NCBI GenBank assembly: GCA_018340375.1
Contig: JAFFJZ010000001.1
Coordinates: 19,920,001 to 19,984,000 of the forward strand
Source of the DNA: Gonatopus flavifemur
Lineage: Eukaryota > Arthropoda > Insecta > Hymenoptera > Dryinidae
Direction of reading: 5' to 3'
Length of the DNA stretch: 64,000 nucleotides
Below, in pieces: positions 34,837 through 46,339 of the stretch. The position numbers were made by a program, and so were the translations under genes. Position 1 is the stretch's first letter. Each line of letters starts with the position of its first letter. The notes beneath the pieces are model-generated. The model did not search any database and was not told where the DNA came from. It was given only the letters and a program-made list of their open reading frames with translations.

Positions 34837-35417
34837 CACGGAAAAAAAGGAATAGTGATAATCACTAAGTGAATAGTAAAATATGGACAAACCAACACGG
34901 AGAAAAAAGAATTCGCTGTGGCAGCGAAATCTACTTTTGCTGGGTTCCTTTTGCCAGAGCAGCAAATTTTTTGCTGTGACAGCAAACTCTTTGCTGTTCC
35001 AGCAATCTTGTTAGCTGCGACAGCGAGTTTTTAGCTGTGGCAGCAAAAAATGTTTGCTATCCCAGCAAAATTTGTTTGCTATTCTGTATATAATACTGAA
35101 AATTTGCTGGCGGAGCAAACATTTCTTGCTGCCACAGCTAAAAAATTGCTGTCGTAGCTAACACGATTGCTGTTATAGCAAATTTTTAGCTAGATCAGCA
35201 AAAAATTTTGCTATTCTATACATAATACCTCGATTTGCTGCGTCAGCAAATTTTTTCTCTCCGTAAAACTGCGCAATTAAAATAACTAAACGGCTCAATC
35301 GGAATTACGTTACGCTTAGTTAAACCAACGATGCGTTCAGTTAGAACAACGATGCGATTGATTGTAGGGACCAAATGTTTGGTCCGTCCATATTTTACTA
35401 TACCAGTTTTCTCTGTG
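34837..35417. mobile_element. CAC-type MITE F, interrupted
   Basis: Flanked by TA on both sides. Ends CACGGAAAAAAAGGAATAG and CTATACCAGTTTTCTCTGTG, with subterminal arms TAGTAAAATATGGAC / GTCCATATTTTACTA. The middle holds element G. About 210 bp without it. Confidence 0.8.
34896..35264. mobile_element. CAC-type element G with TTGCTG/CAGCAA word array
   Basis: 369 bp, ends CACGGAGAAAAAAG and TTTTTTCTCTCCGT, flanked by AA. The interior is a dense array of short palindromic units of the form TTGCTGTnnnAGCAAA, about fifteen times, with a doubled TTTGCTATTCT(G/A)TA(T/C)ATAATAC landmark. Not a CRISPR array: units are irregular. Inserted in F. Confidence 0.85.
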
Positions 35418-36086
35418 TAAGAAAATACATAGTTGAAGTTCCTATCGGCATAATCGGGTATATCCCACGGCTACGATACTGTGTCTAATAATCTTTGATG
35501 TAAACTTTCCTCTGTGTAGGCCATGGCCCTGTAAGGGTATATCTTAGGCATCCAATACAAGGTTGCCCACCCACAGCCCTCATAGCCCCCGATTTAGCCA
35601 CCATTGTTTTGCCCGGATATTTGATACCATTACTGGGTCTAGATTGAAAAGCGTGACATTCCAAGTTGGGGCCACTTTTCAAGTAGGTATCAGTGATGGG
35701 CGATATTTATCGATATTTTTTAGATGATATATCGATATTTTTCTGTCCGATATATATCGTTATTGATATATTTTATCTTAAAAATATCGAAATTCGATGC
35801 ATAATTTTTGGTGATGGATTCATAAAAATTTTCAACTGATCAGAAGAATAAAATGTTTCTTAATTTTTCATTAGCTTGGAAAATTTTCTCTTGTCAGAGT
35901 GTGCATAATTTATGTACTTCTTCCCTCAGATCAATTCATCAGAATATTTAATTAAATAGGATGGCCAATGAAAAAAATTGAACAATTTTAGAATTGGTCA
36001 TATCGACTCTTGTTTATTCAAAACGCCTATCGGAAGCATGGATATACAAGTCTGGAAACTTCGATGGTAAGGGAAGTCTCTATTGA

Positions 36087-36588
36087 CCCGAAGAGAACAT
36101 GAAGCTTCAGCGAACGTTCAGATTAGATCTGTATAGATCGGCTCGAAGGTTTATGAAAGCTAACTTTGAGATTCACAAACGTTTGTCAAAGGTACTACGA
36201 AAGTTGAGATGTCCGCCTCGAAATACGTTCAGGAAACATAGATGGAACGTTCATTGAAGGTTCCTCGAAGGTTTAACGAAGCTCCACAAAAATATCTATA
36301 CTTATATTAATTTGATCAATTAATATGGAAAATAAATTAAGCAATAAACATAAATTATTAAAAATTAATCCAAGTATAGATATTTTTGTGGAGCTTCGTT
36401 AAATCTTCGAAGAATCTTCAGCAAACGTTCCATCTATGTTTACTGAACGTATTTCGAGGCGGACATTTCAACGTCCGTAGAACCTTTGTCAAACGTTTGT
36501 GAATCTAAAAGTTAGCTCTAATGAACCTCTGGCCCGATCTATACACATCTGATCTGAACGTTCGCTGAAGCTCCATGTTCTCTTCGGG
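36087..36588. mobile_element. CCC/GGG foldback H, copy 1 (H1)
   Basis: 502 bp, ends CCCGAAGAGAACATGAAGC and GCTCCATGTTCTCTTCGGG, flanked by GA on both sides. A nearly complete foldback with arms over 200 bp. Arms hold GAACGTTC-type words (TGAACGTTC, AACGTTCA). The loop is AT-rich around 36300-36370. Non-coding. Inserted in hAT element S. Confidence 0.95.
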
Positions 36589-37037
36589 GAAGGCTATGTT
36601 ATCTGGTGCAATCTCCGCAATCTCTCGTAGTGTTCAAATCCGCGCAAAATTTTACTCACGAGTTGCGACGCTATGCCTTGATCGTAGCGCCACTCACACA
36701 TTTAATACATTAAATTATGAATTGTGTATTCACTTTTTCAGTTTCCACGGTGATATTTGGATTTTCGACATTCATGAAAATCTCAAATTCAATATGCGCG
36801 TTCTTTTTCTTCTTATTGAATTTGGACATTCTGTACGAATGTCGAAAGCATCTGTTATCTATCCACATTCCCATGCTGGTAGGGGCACTGAGAAAATAAT
36901 TCAATTATATTTATTCAATGTTTTTTTGAATAGCGCGAATTGATTTTTTTTTCAATACAACCAAATTTGATTTTGATCAATCCACATTTATTTCCTGTGA
37001 GTAAATAAGAACTGCGTTTATATTAATTAGATATTTA

Positions 37038-37767
37038 CACGGAAAAAATAATTTAGCTGCAGCAGCTAAATGGGTAGCACGGACATGGACAGCCATTAAA
37101 TTAGCTCCTGCAGCTAAATCTTAGCTACCCGAAGGGAACATGAAGCTCCGACAAATGTTCAGAATAGATCATGATAGATCAGACTGAAGCTCCGTTGGAG
37201 CTCAAGTTTAGATTCGTAAACGTTCGACGAAGGTCCGATGAACGTTGAAATGTCCACTTGAAAATAGTTTGAATGAACGTTCATAAAACGTTCATCGAAC
37301 GTTTGCTAAAGGTTCGTTCGAGTTGCAATTTTTCGATCAAAGTTTTTTTCAAAGTATATTTTTCCACGAAAAAATGAAAGATTGAGGCATTTCTAACTAT
37401 AATTGTAATTCCGTCTGAAACATAAAAAACCGAAGGTTGAATGAATCTTCGTAGAATCTTTAATAAACGTTCTATGAACCTTCATTTAAGCTATTTTCAA
37501 GCGGACATTTCAACGTTCATCGGACCTTCGTCGAACGTTTCCGAATCTAAACTTGAGCTCCAACGGAGCTTCAGTCTGATCTATCATGATCTATTCTGAA
37601 CGTTCGTCGGAGCTTCATGTTCCCTTCGGGTACCACCGTAAATAAATTAGCTACAGATGCAAATTTTTTTGCTATAATAGCTAAAATTTAGCTGCAGGAG
37701 CCAACTTGATGGCTGTTCATGTCCGTGCTAGCCATTTAGCTGCTGCAGCTAAATTATTTTTCCCGTG
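37038..37767. mobile_element. CAC-type MITE T, hosting H2
   Basis: Ends CACGGAAAAAATAATTTAGC and AAATTATTTTTCCCGTG, left flank TA, right flank CA. Arms run through TGCAGCAGCTAAATGG and GGACATGGACAGCCAT, with complements on the right. Interior words TAGCTGCAGCAGCTA are self-complementary. H2 occupies the middle. About 225 bp without H2. Confidence 0.85.
37128..37630. mobile_element. CCC/GGG foldback H, copy 2 (H2)
   Basis: 503 bp, ends CCCGAAGGGAACATGAAGC and GCTTCATGTTCCCTTCGGG, flanked by TA on both sides. Long arms with GAACGTTC words, as in H1. Inserted in MITE T, which is itself in hAT element S. Confidence 0.95.
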
Positions 37768-38099
37768 CACTGTTAATAAAAACAACTTCAGTTCAATGAA
37801 ACATTATTCATACTAAACAAATATTCAATTCGTTGTATTTTATAAAATATTTTTGAAATATAATCAAACTGCTCTTTCCGTATTTGAATAACGATTCAAG
37901 AATGGTATTTATGCGTAACAAATTCTCTAAACAATATTTATGTATGTACATATGTGATTATCAATATTATCGATATAATATCGAAAGAATATCGATACTT
38001 CGGTTCCGATATTTATCGTATATCGATATTTCAGTTACGATAAATATCGATACCCCAATATCAATACTTTTGTCAATATCGCCCACCACTAGTAGATAC

Positions 38100-38766
38100 A
38101 TTGAGAAAAATTACACAGGTCTACAATGATTTTGGTGCCGCTAAAACTAAAGCAGATTTTGAGTATATTCGATACCCTGACTCTGGAAATATACTTATTT
38201 TTTTAATGCTACGTGTAGTTTTCAAGAAATCGCAGGTGTAAAATAAAATGAAAATGCACGATTTTGAAACGTTTTATTCAATTATTCCACACTTTAAGAA
38301 CATTTTATCAAATTATTCTTCAAATTATCTCAAAATATGAGTCATTCTCTTCCAAATGCGATTAGGTTTGTTCAAATATCTTTTTTTTTCTCTGAGATAC
38401 GACAGTTTGAAAATTGTGTTATTTCACCTATTCACTAAATCCATGAACACACAAATTTCAAATTGTCGTGTCACAGTAAAAAAAAAGATATTCGAGCAAA
38501 CTCAACGGCATTCGGAAGGGGATGGATTATATTTTGAGGTGCATCTACTAGTTTCATGAGAAAAAATTACATTCCGACGTCACGTAATCTCAAATATGTC
38601 GAAAAACGGTGTTTTTCACACTTTGACGTTGAAATATCTCAAAAACCACACGTAATAATGCAATTTTGAAGCCAGATTCTGATTCAGCGCGCCAAAATAC
38701 TTCGGAAAAGTATGATACAGTTGTTGCACCAAACAAAAAGTTCAATTTTGTAGGCCTGTGTTATCT
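38100..38766. other. AT-rich unique DNA
   Basis: No supported feature; one 67-codon ORF of no recognisable content. Confidence 0.4.
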
Positions 38767-38768
38767 AT

Positions 38769-38984
38769 TATAAATTACTAGACTCGCTAGTACATTGAGG
38801 ATATACTTGCATTTGAAGGTCATATACCAAACATTCTCATCAAAAGCATCAGACTTTGTATTATAAAATGTCATTATCCTACCATTAACTCCCAGAAAGT
38901 CTGGTACTTTTGAAGGGAATGTTTGGTATATAACTTCAAAATGCAAGTATATCCGCAATATACTAGCGAGTCTAGTAATTTATG
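38769..38984. mobile_element. Long foldback, probably CAC-type
   Basis: Left arm ATAAATTACTAGACTCGCTA runs through GGATATACTTGCATTT to AGCATCAGACTTT at about 38855. The right arm is its complement and ends TAGTAATTTAT. A CCCCGTG followed by TA at 38997-39005 may be the true right terminus; the left terminus is eroded. 65-codon minus ORF is an artefact of the palindrome. Confidence 0.75.
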
Positions 38985-39506
38985 ATGGACAATTTTCCCC
39001 GTGTATTATAAACCTGGGCCAGGTCTGAGCCCGGGAGAAATTTCCACACGGGTGTGTAATGTTCTATAGTTGATTTAATCGGAAAGTGTGATTATTCCCC
39101 CATTGCTACACTGAGAACCCAATTTATTTGACTGGGAGAAAATTTCTTCGCTCTCATTGAAAACAAACAGAAATTTAATTCTCAGAGTAAAATAATGGAT
39201 TGTAATCCTCTCCGTGTGAGTCCTGAAACGGAATTAGATGAATTTCAATCAAAGCGAACGTCATTAATTTGAAAAGTTTTGCATTTCAAGGATTTTATGT
39301 GTTGAAAATTTATAATGATTACATTCACCATGGTTAATACACTAAAATTCTCAAATTGGATAGGATATTCCCTACTTAAACTAATAAAAATACGTGAACT
39401 TCTTCCCCTTCAGTCTCATTGTATTTAACATAGCATTACAATCTTGATGGAAGGTTTCCAGGAAAGCTCATGGGAAGGTTCACCACAAGATTTCTAATTC
39501 AGGGTA

Positions 39507-39625
39507 GGGTGATGTAAGAGTACGCGGGAGATAAGGGAGCGCAGTTTTAGAACAAAATGTTTCAAACAACAATATTCCATTATTTATCCAATCAACTTGT
39601 ACTCTTGCGTACTCTTACACCACCC
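39507..39625. mobile_element. 119-bp MITE, GGGTGATGTAAGAG family
   Basis: GGGTGATGTAAGAGTACGC and GCGTACTCTTACACCACCC are inverted repeats, flanked by TA on both sides. The TAGGGTG terminus recalls the hAT-like element at 4551, but the next 8 bases do not match here, so the superfamily stays open. Confidence 0.75.
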
Positions 39626-39776
39626 TATTCTATGCACCGCAGGGATGTGAGTCAACTAAAAGCTTGTATGAAATTTGTTGCAACCTTCTGCCGATAAACC
39701 CAAATGTATCAAATTACAACCCTGAAGAGACAGATATTGAAATCGCTCGACTGAAAATCTCCAACATATTTACACT

Positions 39777-39920
39777 GTAAAAAAAATTTCGGTAGATGTA
39801 CCGAAATCTGTCGGGAACAAATTAACCTGATGAAAGTGGGTAAAAATTCTTCGATATTTGGTGAATTCATCGCGTTTTTCGGTAAAATGACCGAAATATC
39901 GGTATATTAATAACAACTTT
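39777..39920. repeat. One-ended CAC element, CGGTA(A/G)ATGACCGAAAT words
   Basis: CACTGTAAAAAAAATTTCGG after a T and then ACCGAAAT / ATTTCGGT words in both orientations. No right end found. A related segment in inverse orientation lies at about 54485-54597, ending GCGGTGTAAAG. Confidence 0.45.
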
Positions 39921-39956
39921 TGAATGTACAAAATACGGAGCGTGCTGTAGAGAAAC

Positions 39957-40018
39957 GGTTAGGGTGATAGTGTCTCAGATAGGTCAAGAGAATTCAAGAT
40001 AGGTAGGTTCGATTCCCC
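39957..40018 (+). repeat. tRNA-like (SINE head) sequence
   Basis: GGTTAGGGTGATAGTGTC resembles an internal A box, and GGTTCGATTCC (40006-40016) is a perfect B box, 46 bases downstream. This is the layout of a Pol III promoter in a tRNA or tRNA-derived SINE. No complete cloverleaf is apparent. Confidence 0.5.
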
Positions 40019-40043
40019 TCAAATAAGATTTAATATGCACACT

Positions 40044-40264
40044 CACGCGGAAAAAAAATAGTTTGCTACTTTAACGCCTGCCTTGTTGTCCTTGCAAAAA
40101 TATTCACTACAGCAGCTAAGACGTAGTTCTGTCAACAAATGTGTTTATGTCGGCAAAAAAATGTAGGTGTGTCAATCATTTTTCTTGTTTTTACAGCTAA
40201 TTTTTTTTGTAGGCGCTATAGTAACAGACCTGCTTGTTATGCCAGCAATACTTTTCTCTTCGTG
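40044..40264. mobile_element. CAC-type MITE, diverged
   Basis: Ends CACGCGGAAAAAAAATAG and CTTTTCTCTTCGTG. The interior has CAGCTAA, TTGCTACTTTA and TATAGTAACAGACCTGC words, distantly like element G. TSD not clear. Confidence 0.55.
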
Positions 40265-40955
40265 CATTCATATCATCATGGTAAGATATCAAAGGATTTA
40301 AGAGATTGAACAGTAACGCGAATGAAGATGACCTTTTTTAATTCACACATTTTTTTAAATATATATATTCATGGTTTGAAATAAAATAGTCTGCATCAAA
40401 CATATTATAACCTTCATTGGATTCTCCTATATCAAAGTGGATTGAAATAATTATTGAATCTAACGAAATTTTTAACGAAACTGATTGTAATGAATATCAT
40501 TTTTGAGTCGAATGAGTAATTCACTTGATCAAATTACCATTTAGTTCTGTCAACTACATCTGTGGTCGATGGAAAATAGTCTTCACAAATGATGTAGTTG
40601 ACGAAATTATTCGATGAGGTTCGCCGTATTTAAGCCCACGATGTAATTGAAAGAAATGAACCGTCTTTGAGTTCACAATTTTTTTTCTCAGTGTATGATT
40701 TCAATTCGATGGAAAAATCTTCCATTTCAATGAATCACTTCTTTCCCTGAAAACGAGATTTATCAGAATGAGGGCAAATAAATTTTCTTTGTATCTAAGA
40801 AATTGGGTTCTCAGTGTGTTGAGTAAAAAAGTGCGAATTGCAGCGTTTCCCACGTATTTGGATGTTTTGAAAAATTAAAAATGTTTATATCCCGAAGAAT
40901 AGGCTTCTTATAAAATAGATTGCCAAATTACCCAATGGTAGTCGTAGAATATGTA

Positions 40956-41227
40956 CATTGAGAACCCAATCTCTTAGCCGGAAAGAAAGTTTTTTACCCC
41001 AACTCTGATAAATCTTGTTTCCAATGGGAAAAAATAATTCATTTCAATGGGGAAATTTTCCATTGAATGAAAATTACACTTTTTGAATTTAGGAGGGAAT
41101 ATATTTCCGTTTCAATTCTAAAATTCTTCGTTTCAATCTGATGAAAACTTTTTCCGTTGGAAAGAAGATTTATTAGAATGAGGGCAAAGAAAATTTTCTT
41201 CCACTCCAAGATATTGGGTTCTCAGTG
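40956..41227. mobile_element. CAC-type element M, copy 3
   Basis: 272 bp; ends CATTGAGAACCCAATCTCTT and AGATATTGGGTTCTCAGTG, with CTGATAAATCTTGTTTCC and GAAGATTTATTAGAATGAGG arms. Left flank TA, right flank TT. Non-coding. Confidence 0.75.
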
Positions 41228-42093
41228 TTTGTACAGTGCGATTCCCCAACATAGAACGTTTGCATAAGATTATTTTGAATCTGCACAGGAAATTCATAAA
41301 AATTTCCATAAAATCGAGAGTTTTCTATAGAAAAGTGAACTTAAACCATGAATAAACCACTTCTGTGCTAGAATTGATAGGCAGTACTTGAGAAAAACTT
41401 TCAGGTCTCCCGCACGGTTGGCAATTTTGTGTTGAATTCAACACATTCCGCTTGTCCCAAACTGTTCACACAAATTTTCGTGTCGATTCAACATAATATG
41501 TTTGTGTTAGCAAATAACCCAAGCTTGGTGTAAATAATATGACACAAAAGGATACTGATTTTTTATTGGAATTTCCGATCGTGTAAATTCAACACATAAG
41601 TACTGTCAAATGACATTCAAAATAAGCGTAATTTAGGGATTTTTTTACGTAAATTCAATGTAAAAATTTCACTTTTGTTTATGTTGAAACAATGCATAGG
41701 AATAAATTGAAAGAAATAAATAGTCTTCAATAAGAATCAAAGACGGATCGTCGAGACCAGACGTTGAAGCTCTATCACTTGGATGGGGGTACTTTCTTTG
41801 CGTATATCAACTTGCACTCGATCTTCAGATTTGCATATCTAGAAAACTAAGCCCCATTAGAATGGGAGCCGAAACCAAAATGAATAACGAATACCCAAGT
41901 TACGCGTATATGATGGATCTTTCATCAAAAAGTTGCACCCACCACTGGCGATTTCCCCTTGGTAATTCAGAATAACACAATTTTCATGTTCAATCTTCAG
42001 TTGAATAAAATTTGATGTCATTTTGACACTTTCTTCCACTTGTTTGAATGATTTTACATTATAAATCAGTTAAGACCTGATTACACAAAAAGC
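41228..42093. other. AT-rich DNA, nothing certain
   Basis: Words such as GTGTTGAATTCAACA and TTCAACACA occur repeatedly between 41430 and 41700, suggesting an old element, but no ends are recognised. Confidence 0.4.
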
Positions 42094-42101
42094 GTCTGTA
42101 G

Positions 42102-42493
42102 TAGGGCTTCGCGCGAGACTCTCGTCTTAAGTTGAAAAGATATCTATATTTACCATTCTAACCATTTAAGACATAAAATTTTCGGATGGAATCAAGCTTC
42201 TACCTCAGATGTAATAAAATCACATGGACTTCTGATTTCATCGCAGAGGATAATGAAGATACTCTCTCAGTCTCGGAACTAGTCTCGGTATCGGTCTCGG
42301 TGCAGGTCTCGTTGCATATTTCGACACATATCTTTGCTGATTTTGTTTGAATGATCGAGGTTCCATCCCATTCCGTTGATTCCATTTGTACTCTCAAGTT
42401 ATCTTGATCATCTTGATATTTCGAGAGATTGGAATAATTATTGGTAACTATTTTATCTTTCTTTGACACGATTCTGACACGTGCGAAGCCCTA
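42102..42493. mobile_element. hAT-like MITE Q with CTCGG repeats
   Basis: 392 bp, starts TAGGGCTTCGCGCGAGACTC and ends GACACGTGCGAAGCCCTA. Flanks gtctgtag (42094-42101) and atctgtag (42494-42501) match at 7 of 8. A subterminal cluster TCTCGGTATCGGTCTCGG repeats GTCTCG words, perhaps transposase sites. An 89-codon minus-strand ORF reads the repeat as T-E-T-E-T and is not thought to be a gene. Confidence 0.85.
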
Positions 42494-43088
42494 ATCTGTA
42501 GGAGTTCCACATGTTTTTATAGAATATTTAACAGAAAATTCATGACACACGGATTTCTTAACAAATTTACACAAAATTTCCAACTGTGTGCGGGCAAGAA
42601 ACACGTTAAAATTTTTCAGCTATTCTGATTTCTTCCATAAAATCTGCATCTTTTGGAAATATTTTAAAAAATAGCCCAATAAACATGAGGTTCCAAACAT
42701 GGGTTAAAATTTTGCTTAAAAGAATATTATTCAAGTCTGTCCCAGCTGTAGATTCCCGGATGAACGGGATTCCCAAATTCGCATGTGGACTCAGATTTCC
42801 ACTCGGGGCTACTCAGGTTACCGTCTGGCAGGAATCTGAGCAGCCTCGAACAGGAACCTGAGCGGCGCCTGAATGATAATACAGGACGTGGAAACACCTA
42901 ATACAATCCGGAAACAAATTAGGGAATCCTTTACAATCAAGAATTTTTAGCTGCAGTGCCTCCAACATTTTTTTTCAAAATGCGATACAATTTAGCGCGA
43001 TGAATCAAATTTAAAGGATGGCAAAAACATGTAGTTTGAAATAAACTTGAATTCTGAGGAATGAGAATCCTGAAGTAAATTCTTAGTA

Positions 43089-43300
43089 CGGTAAGAGACC
43101 CTATACCCGATCATTTTTGTTATTACATGAATTTACGAAGTAATTTAGCTAGAAGTTTCAAATGGGAAAGGGAATTTTCGATCCATTCATTACAAAAAAT
43201 GTTTTGGTTAAGGAGTTTTTGGACAACTAAGCCACAAAAACCTAGAATATAAGGACTGATCGGGTATACGTTAACTGATCAGATATAGGGTCTTTTACCT
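43089..43300. mobile_element. 212-bp MITE, GAGACCCTATA family
   Basis: GGTAAGAGACCCTATACCCG and a right end TATAGGGTCTTTTACCT are inverted repeats, flanked by TA on both sides. Internal GATCATTTTTG and TAACTGATC words. Non-coding. Confidence 0.75.
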
Positions 43301-43426
43301 TACTGCGAAATGTGAGATGACTTTGCTCTCTAAAAGATAGTTGAATCGTTAGACAAGGATACTAGAATACCATTGTCATCCCTCAAAAATCTGATTTTCA
43401 TGAAAAAAGATAGTTACTTTTATTGA

Positions 43427-44733
43427 ACCTGAAAGATACATGAAGATCCGAAGAACGTTCAGAATACATCATCGTAGATCAGACTTTAGCTCCATGGGAG
43501 TTAACTTTAAGGTTCGTAAACGTTCAACGGAGTTTCGATGGAAATCCGTATATTTGAGAGAGACCCATACAGGGTTCATCAATTGGCCCAATAATGGCAT
43601 GTTACTGGACCACAAACGGCGTTCTTCGCCCGTTAATGGCGCCCAGTATTGATTCATCAATGGTTAACTGCTGGATGATAACGTGGGTCCAGTAATGGCA
43701 ATAAATAATGGGCCATGTGTAAAATTATTGATTGGTTCAGTAATGGGGCTAAATGATCCCGATTTATAGCCAGAAATTTCGGGATAATGTTCGAATGTCA
43801 GCCATCAATGGCAGATTACTGGGGCATAATAATAATGATATCCAATGGTGATATGCCTGCGTTCCAGAATAATCGGTTCAGTGTTAGTTTAAATGGGTGG
43901 TTGAGTGTGACCCAAAACACTTTTTTGTTTTTGTTTCAGGGAAATTTGTCATTCCAGTTTTCACAAGATCAGATAGAAATGGATGTTGTTTTTTTTCTAA
44001 ATAGATTTGCATGCCCGATATTTCCACAATCTCAAATGTAAAATTATACGAGTCAGAAGCACTCTCGATAAATCAGTTGAATTCAGTTGCTTATTCCTCC
44101 AAATTTTTTGTTATTCACATGAGAAAGTAATTGATTATCTATATAAATAAGAATTCATTTGAATCATGTGAAACGTATTTGATGGATGTGAATTATTCAT
44201 TCAGCGTAATAGAAATAAAGCCAAAACAAACTTTTTTCACGGGTGATTACGAATACAATACATTCAACTTTGAAATCCATTTCACTTAGCAATAGACCAT
44301 ATTTCAGCCAGTAACGGGGAATCAATTGTTGGCCGTTTGACATAGCCGTACATCGGCTGATTATCGGCTGTTTTCATTGCTGGCCTTTCTTATCAGCCAG
44401 TGGCGGGCCACACTTGTGCCAATGATGTGAATCCATTGTTGGCCATTCAATGGTAGCCATACATGGGCCGATTATTGGCTGTGTTTACATTATTGGGATC
44501 TCCTGTATGGGGAATTATGATTATAATCACTATTTTCTCTATCATCCGTTCTTTCCGTGGAAAAAATGTACTCAATTGCACCTTGAATGGACCTTCGGAA
44601 CATCTTTCATAAACGTTCCGTAAATCTGTCTTGGAACTATCTTCCTGCGAACCCTTTGACGTTCATTGGAAAATTTAGTCTATTTTAGTTAATCTATTTT
44701 GAATGTTCATCGAAGCTTCACGTTCTTTTCGAG
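43427..44733. mobile_element. CCC/GGG foldback H, copy 3 (H3), hosting B2
   Basis: Diverged copy. The left part ACCTGAAAGATACATGAAG to AACGGAGTTTCGATGG and right part (about 44520-44733) ending GAAGCTTCACGTTCTTTTCG align with H1 and H2. Element B2 separates them. End bases have decayed and the flanks (GA and AT) do not match. Confidence 0.7.
43564..44511. mobile_element. CCC/GGG element B, copy 2 (B2), in H3
   Basis: 948 bp, ends CCCATACAGGGTTCATC and GGGATCTCCTGTATGGG, flanked by GA on both sides. Interior rich in CAGTAATGG, TAATGGCG and GGCCAATAATGG words. Collinear with B1 at 26368-27314 with few differences. ORFs of 60-84 codons are shared with B1 but carry no motif. Confidence 0.95.
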
Positions 44734-46057
44734 ATAATGCAGCAACCCTAGTAAAAATGGTTTACAGATAGACTTTTGTATCACAGTTTCATACATCATT
44801 TCAACTTGATAACTTTGAAATTCAATGGAGTTCAGTTTTGCATTCACATTAAAAGAGTTTTTATTATAAAACTCAAATTTGCTACATGAAAAGAATTTTC
44901 AATTATAGCGTACTCGATATTTATGAAGATTGAATGTTTAATTCAAATCAACATTCCATACTATATTTACATTTCATTCTGAGTGAACCTAGAAGATATT
45001 TGAACAGAAATCTGATCCGATTCGAGTGGTGCTTCATTTGTTTTGTCTCATTTACCATCCACGTACCGGATGGGACCCACGTGGGGGCAACTGGATGACA
45101 TATTTCAGCCAATTTGACTTTAGTTCACAAATATTTGGTTGGTTGATGTAGATTTTTCATGCGTCAACTGATCGTACAATAACATTGATAGTCAGAGGAA
45201 TAAAAGGAAGCTCCAAAGTTTCAATTTGTCGCTCGGGATTATTTTATGGAAATAAATTCAAAAGCAACGTTCTTGACTGGAGATTACATGTCAAAATACA
45301 ATACATGATTTCACATTTCTAATTACCAATTTGAACAACATTCTAGCAATTCCGTGGGATATCTGGATGGGCACAGGCTAGAAAGTGCGTTACAAAACTA
45401 GCTAGAAACCAACCTACCTTTTGGGAAAACTAGCTAGGGCCCATCTATCTCTCGATCATGATTTCACTCAATCGGCATAGACAATCGGTCTTTCCACTCA
45501 CAAATTCATATGATTGTTATGTGTCGAATCATAAAATCAAATTTGTTTCATCGATCCATTCTCGGACCACCCACTATCTCGAAGAACAATCACGCACAGG
45601 TGCTAGTTTATGAAACTTTGTTTCTTCGCTCCTTGAGACAATGAATTATATCCCACCGCTAACAGCGACACGAACTGAATTCAAATATCTTGAGAGTTAT
45701 AGAGGGTTCAATGATACATTGAACTCCGGTGTTATTGTTAAATTTCTTCAGAGGGAGTTGTTTCTCATCGATTTTCTCCAGTTCTATTTTCGTATGATTG
45801 AAAATATACCCCATTGTACGGTACACACGTTATACGTACACTAGGCTTGACCCTAGCATTGAATATTAAAATACCAATGACAAAGACACAATCTGTAGTT
45901 TATATACAGACAGTTACCATTTCAATGATTATATATACACACACTTTCATCCCCTCTCAATCAATCACGAACAAGCCCCAAATGACAGAACATTAAAAAT
46001 TACCAGATCAATAAAATGACATTGAAAAAAAAAGCAGAACGAAACAATATTTCTCTC
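44734..46057. other. Mostly unique DNA
   Basis: No foldback. Contains repeated AACTAGCTAG words near 45400-45430 and only short ORFs. Looks like host intergenic or intronic DNA. Confidence 0.4.
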
Positions 46058-46339
46058 TTATCTAAAAATTGAATGTTTACTCATCAAACGTATCCTTATT
46101 CGCAAGTTTTCTCCTTTTATATTCTCACGCACCATTGTGATCGAGGCGATGGTCGTAGTTGGAAGTATCCTTCTGGGAGAAGAAGAGACTTCCTGTTTGT
46201 CCTCAACAAGAACTAACCGTTGGTCCATTAGGATTCTGCTTGATGCTTTTTCTTTATAAACTCTGGACAGACACTTATTCCGCATTTTTAACGTCATACA
46301 ACCGGATAGTATTTCCTTTCGTCGATGGGAAACACACAA
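46058..46339 (-). CDS. Candidate 93-codon ORF, unrecognised
   Basis: An open frame on the minus strand, ending TAA at 46058, with several internal ATGs and mixed codon use. The last 60 or so residues contain a Ser/Pro/Thr-rich patch (VSSSPRRILPTTTIAS) and a basic end (RIRIRLMSKHSIFR). It could be a terminal exon in the same orientation as the micropeptide ORF 1.1 kb away. I recognise no family. Low confidence. Confidence 0.2.
   Translation of the reverse strand: MCVSHRRKEILSGCMTLKMRNKCLSRVYKEKASSRILMDQRLVLVEDKQEVSSSPRRILPTTTIASITMVRENIKGENLRIRIRLMSKHSIFR

Larger units (their letters stand above)
35691..38091. mobile_element. hAT-like element S, hosting H1, T and H2
   Basis: Left end CAGTGATGGGCGATATTTAT, right end AATATCGCCCACCACTA. 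Flanks gtaggtat (35683-35690) and gtagatac (38092-38099) agree at 6 of 8 bases, the hAT signature. Subterminal arrays of ATATCGATA words lie at both ends. 2,401 bp in total, about 1.17 kb of its own sequence after removing three younger elements. Remaining ORFs (up to 122 codons at 36575-36943) cross element boundaries or show no transposase motifs. Confidence 0.85.
39109..40816. mobile_element. CAC-type element M, copy 4, split
   Basis: The left part CACTGAGAACCCAATTTATT (39109, after TA) and right part TCTAAGAAATTGGGTTCTCAGTG (ending 40816, written here as its components TCTAAGAAATTGGG and TTCTCAGTG) are the two ends of an M element. The roughly 1.4 kb between holds at least three other features (39507, 39957, 40044). 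The assignment as one interrupted copy is inference. Confidence 0.5.

Noticed and set aside
42200..42469. 89-codon minus ORF with T-E repeats as a protein
   Set aside because: It is a reading of the CTCGG microrepeat inside a hAT-like MITE.
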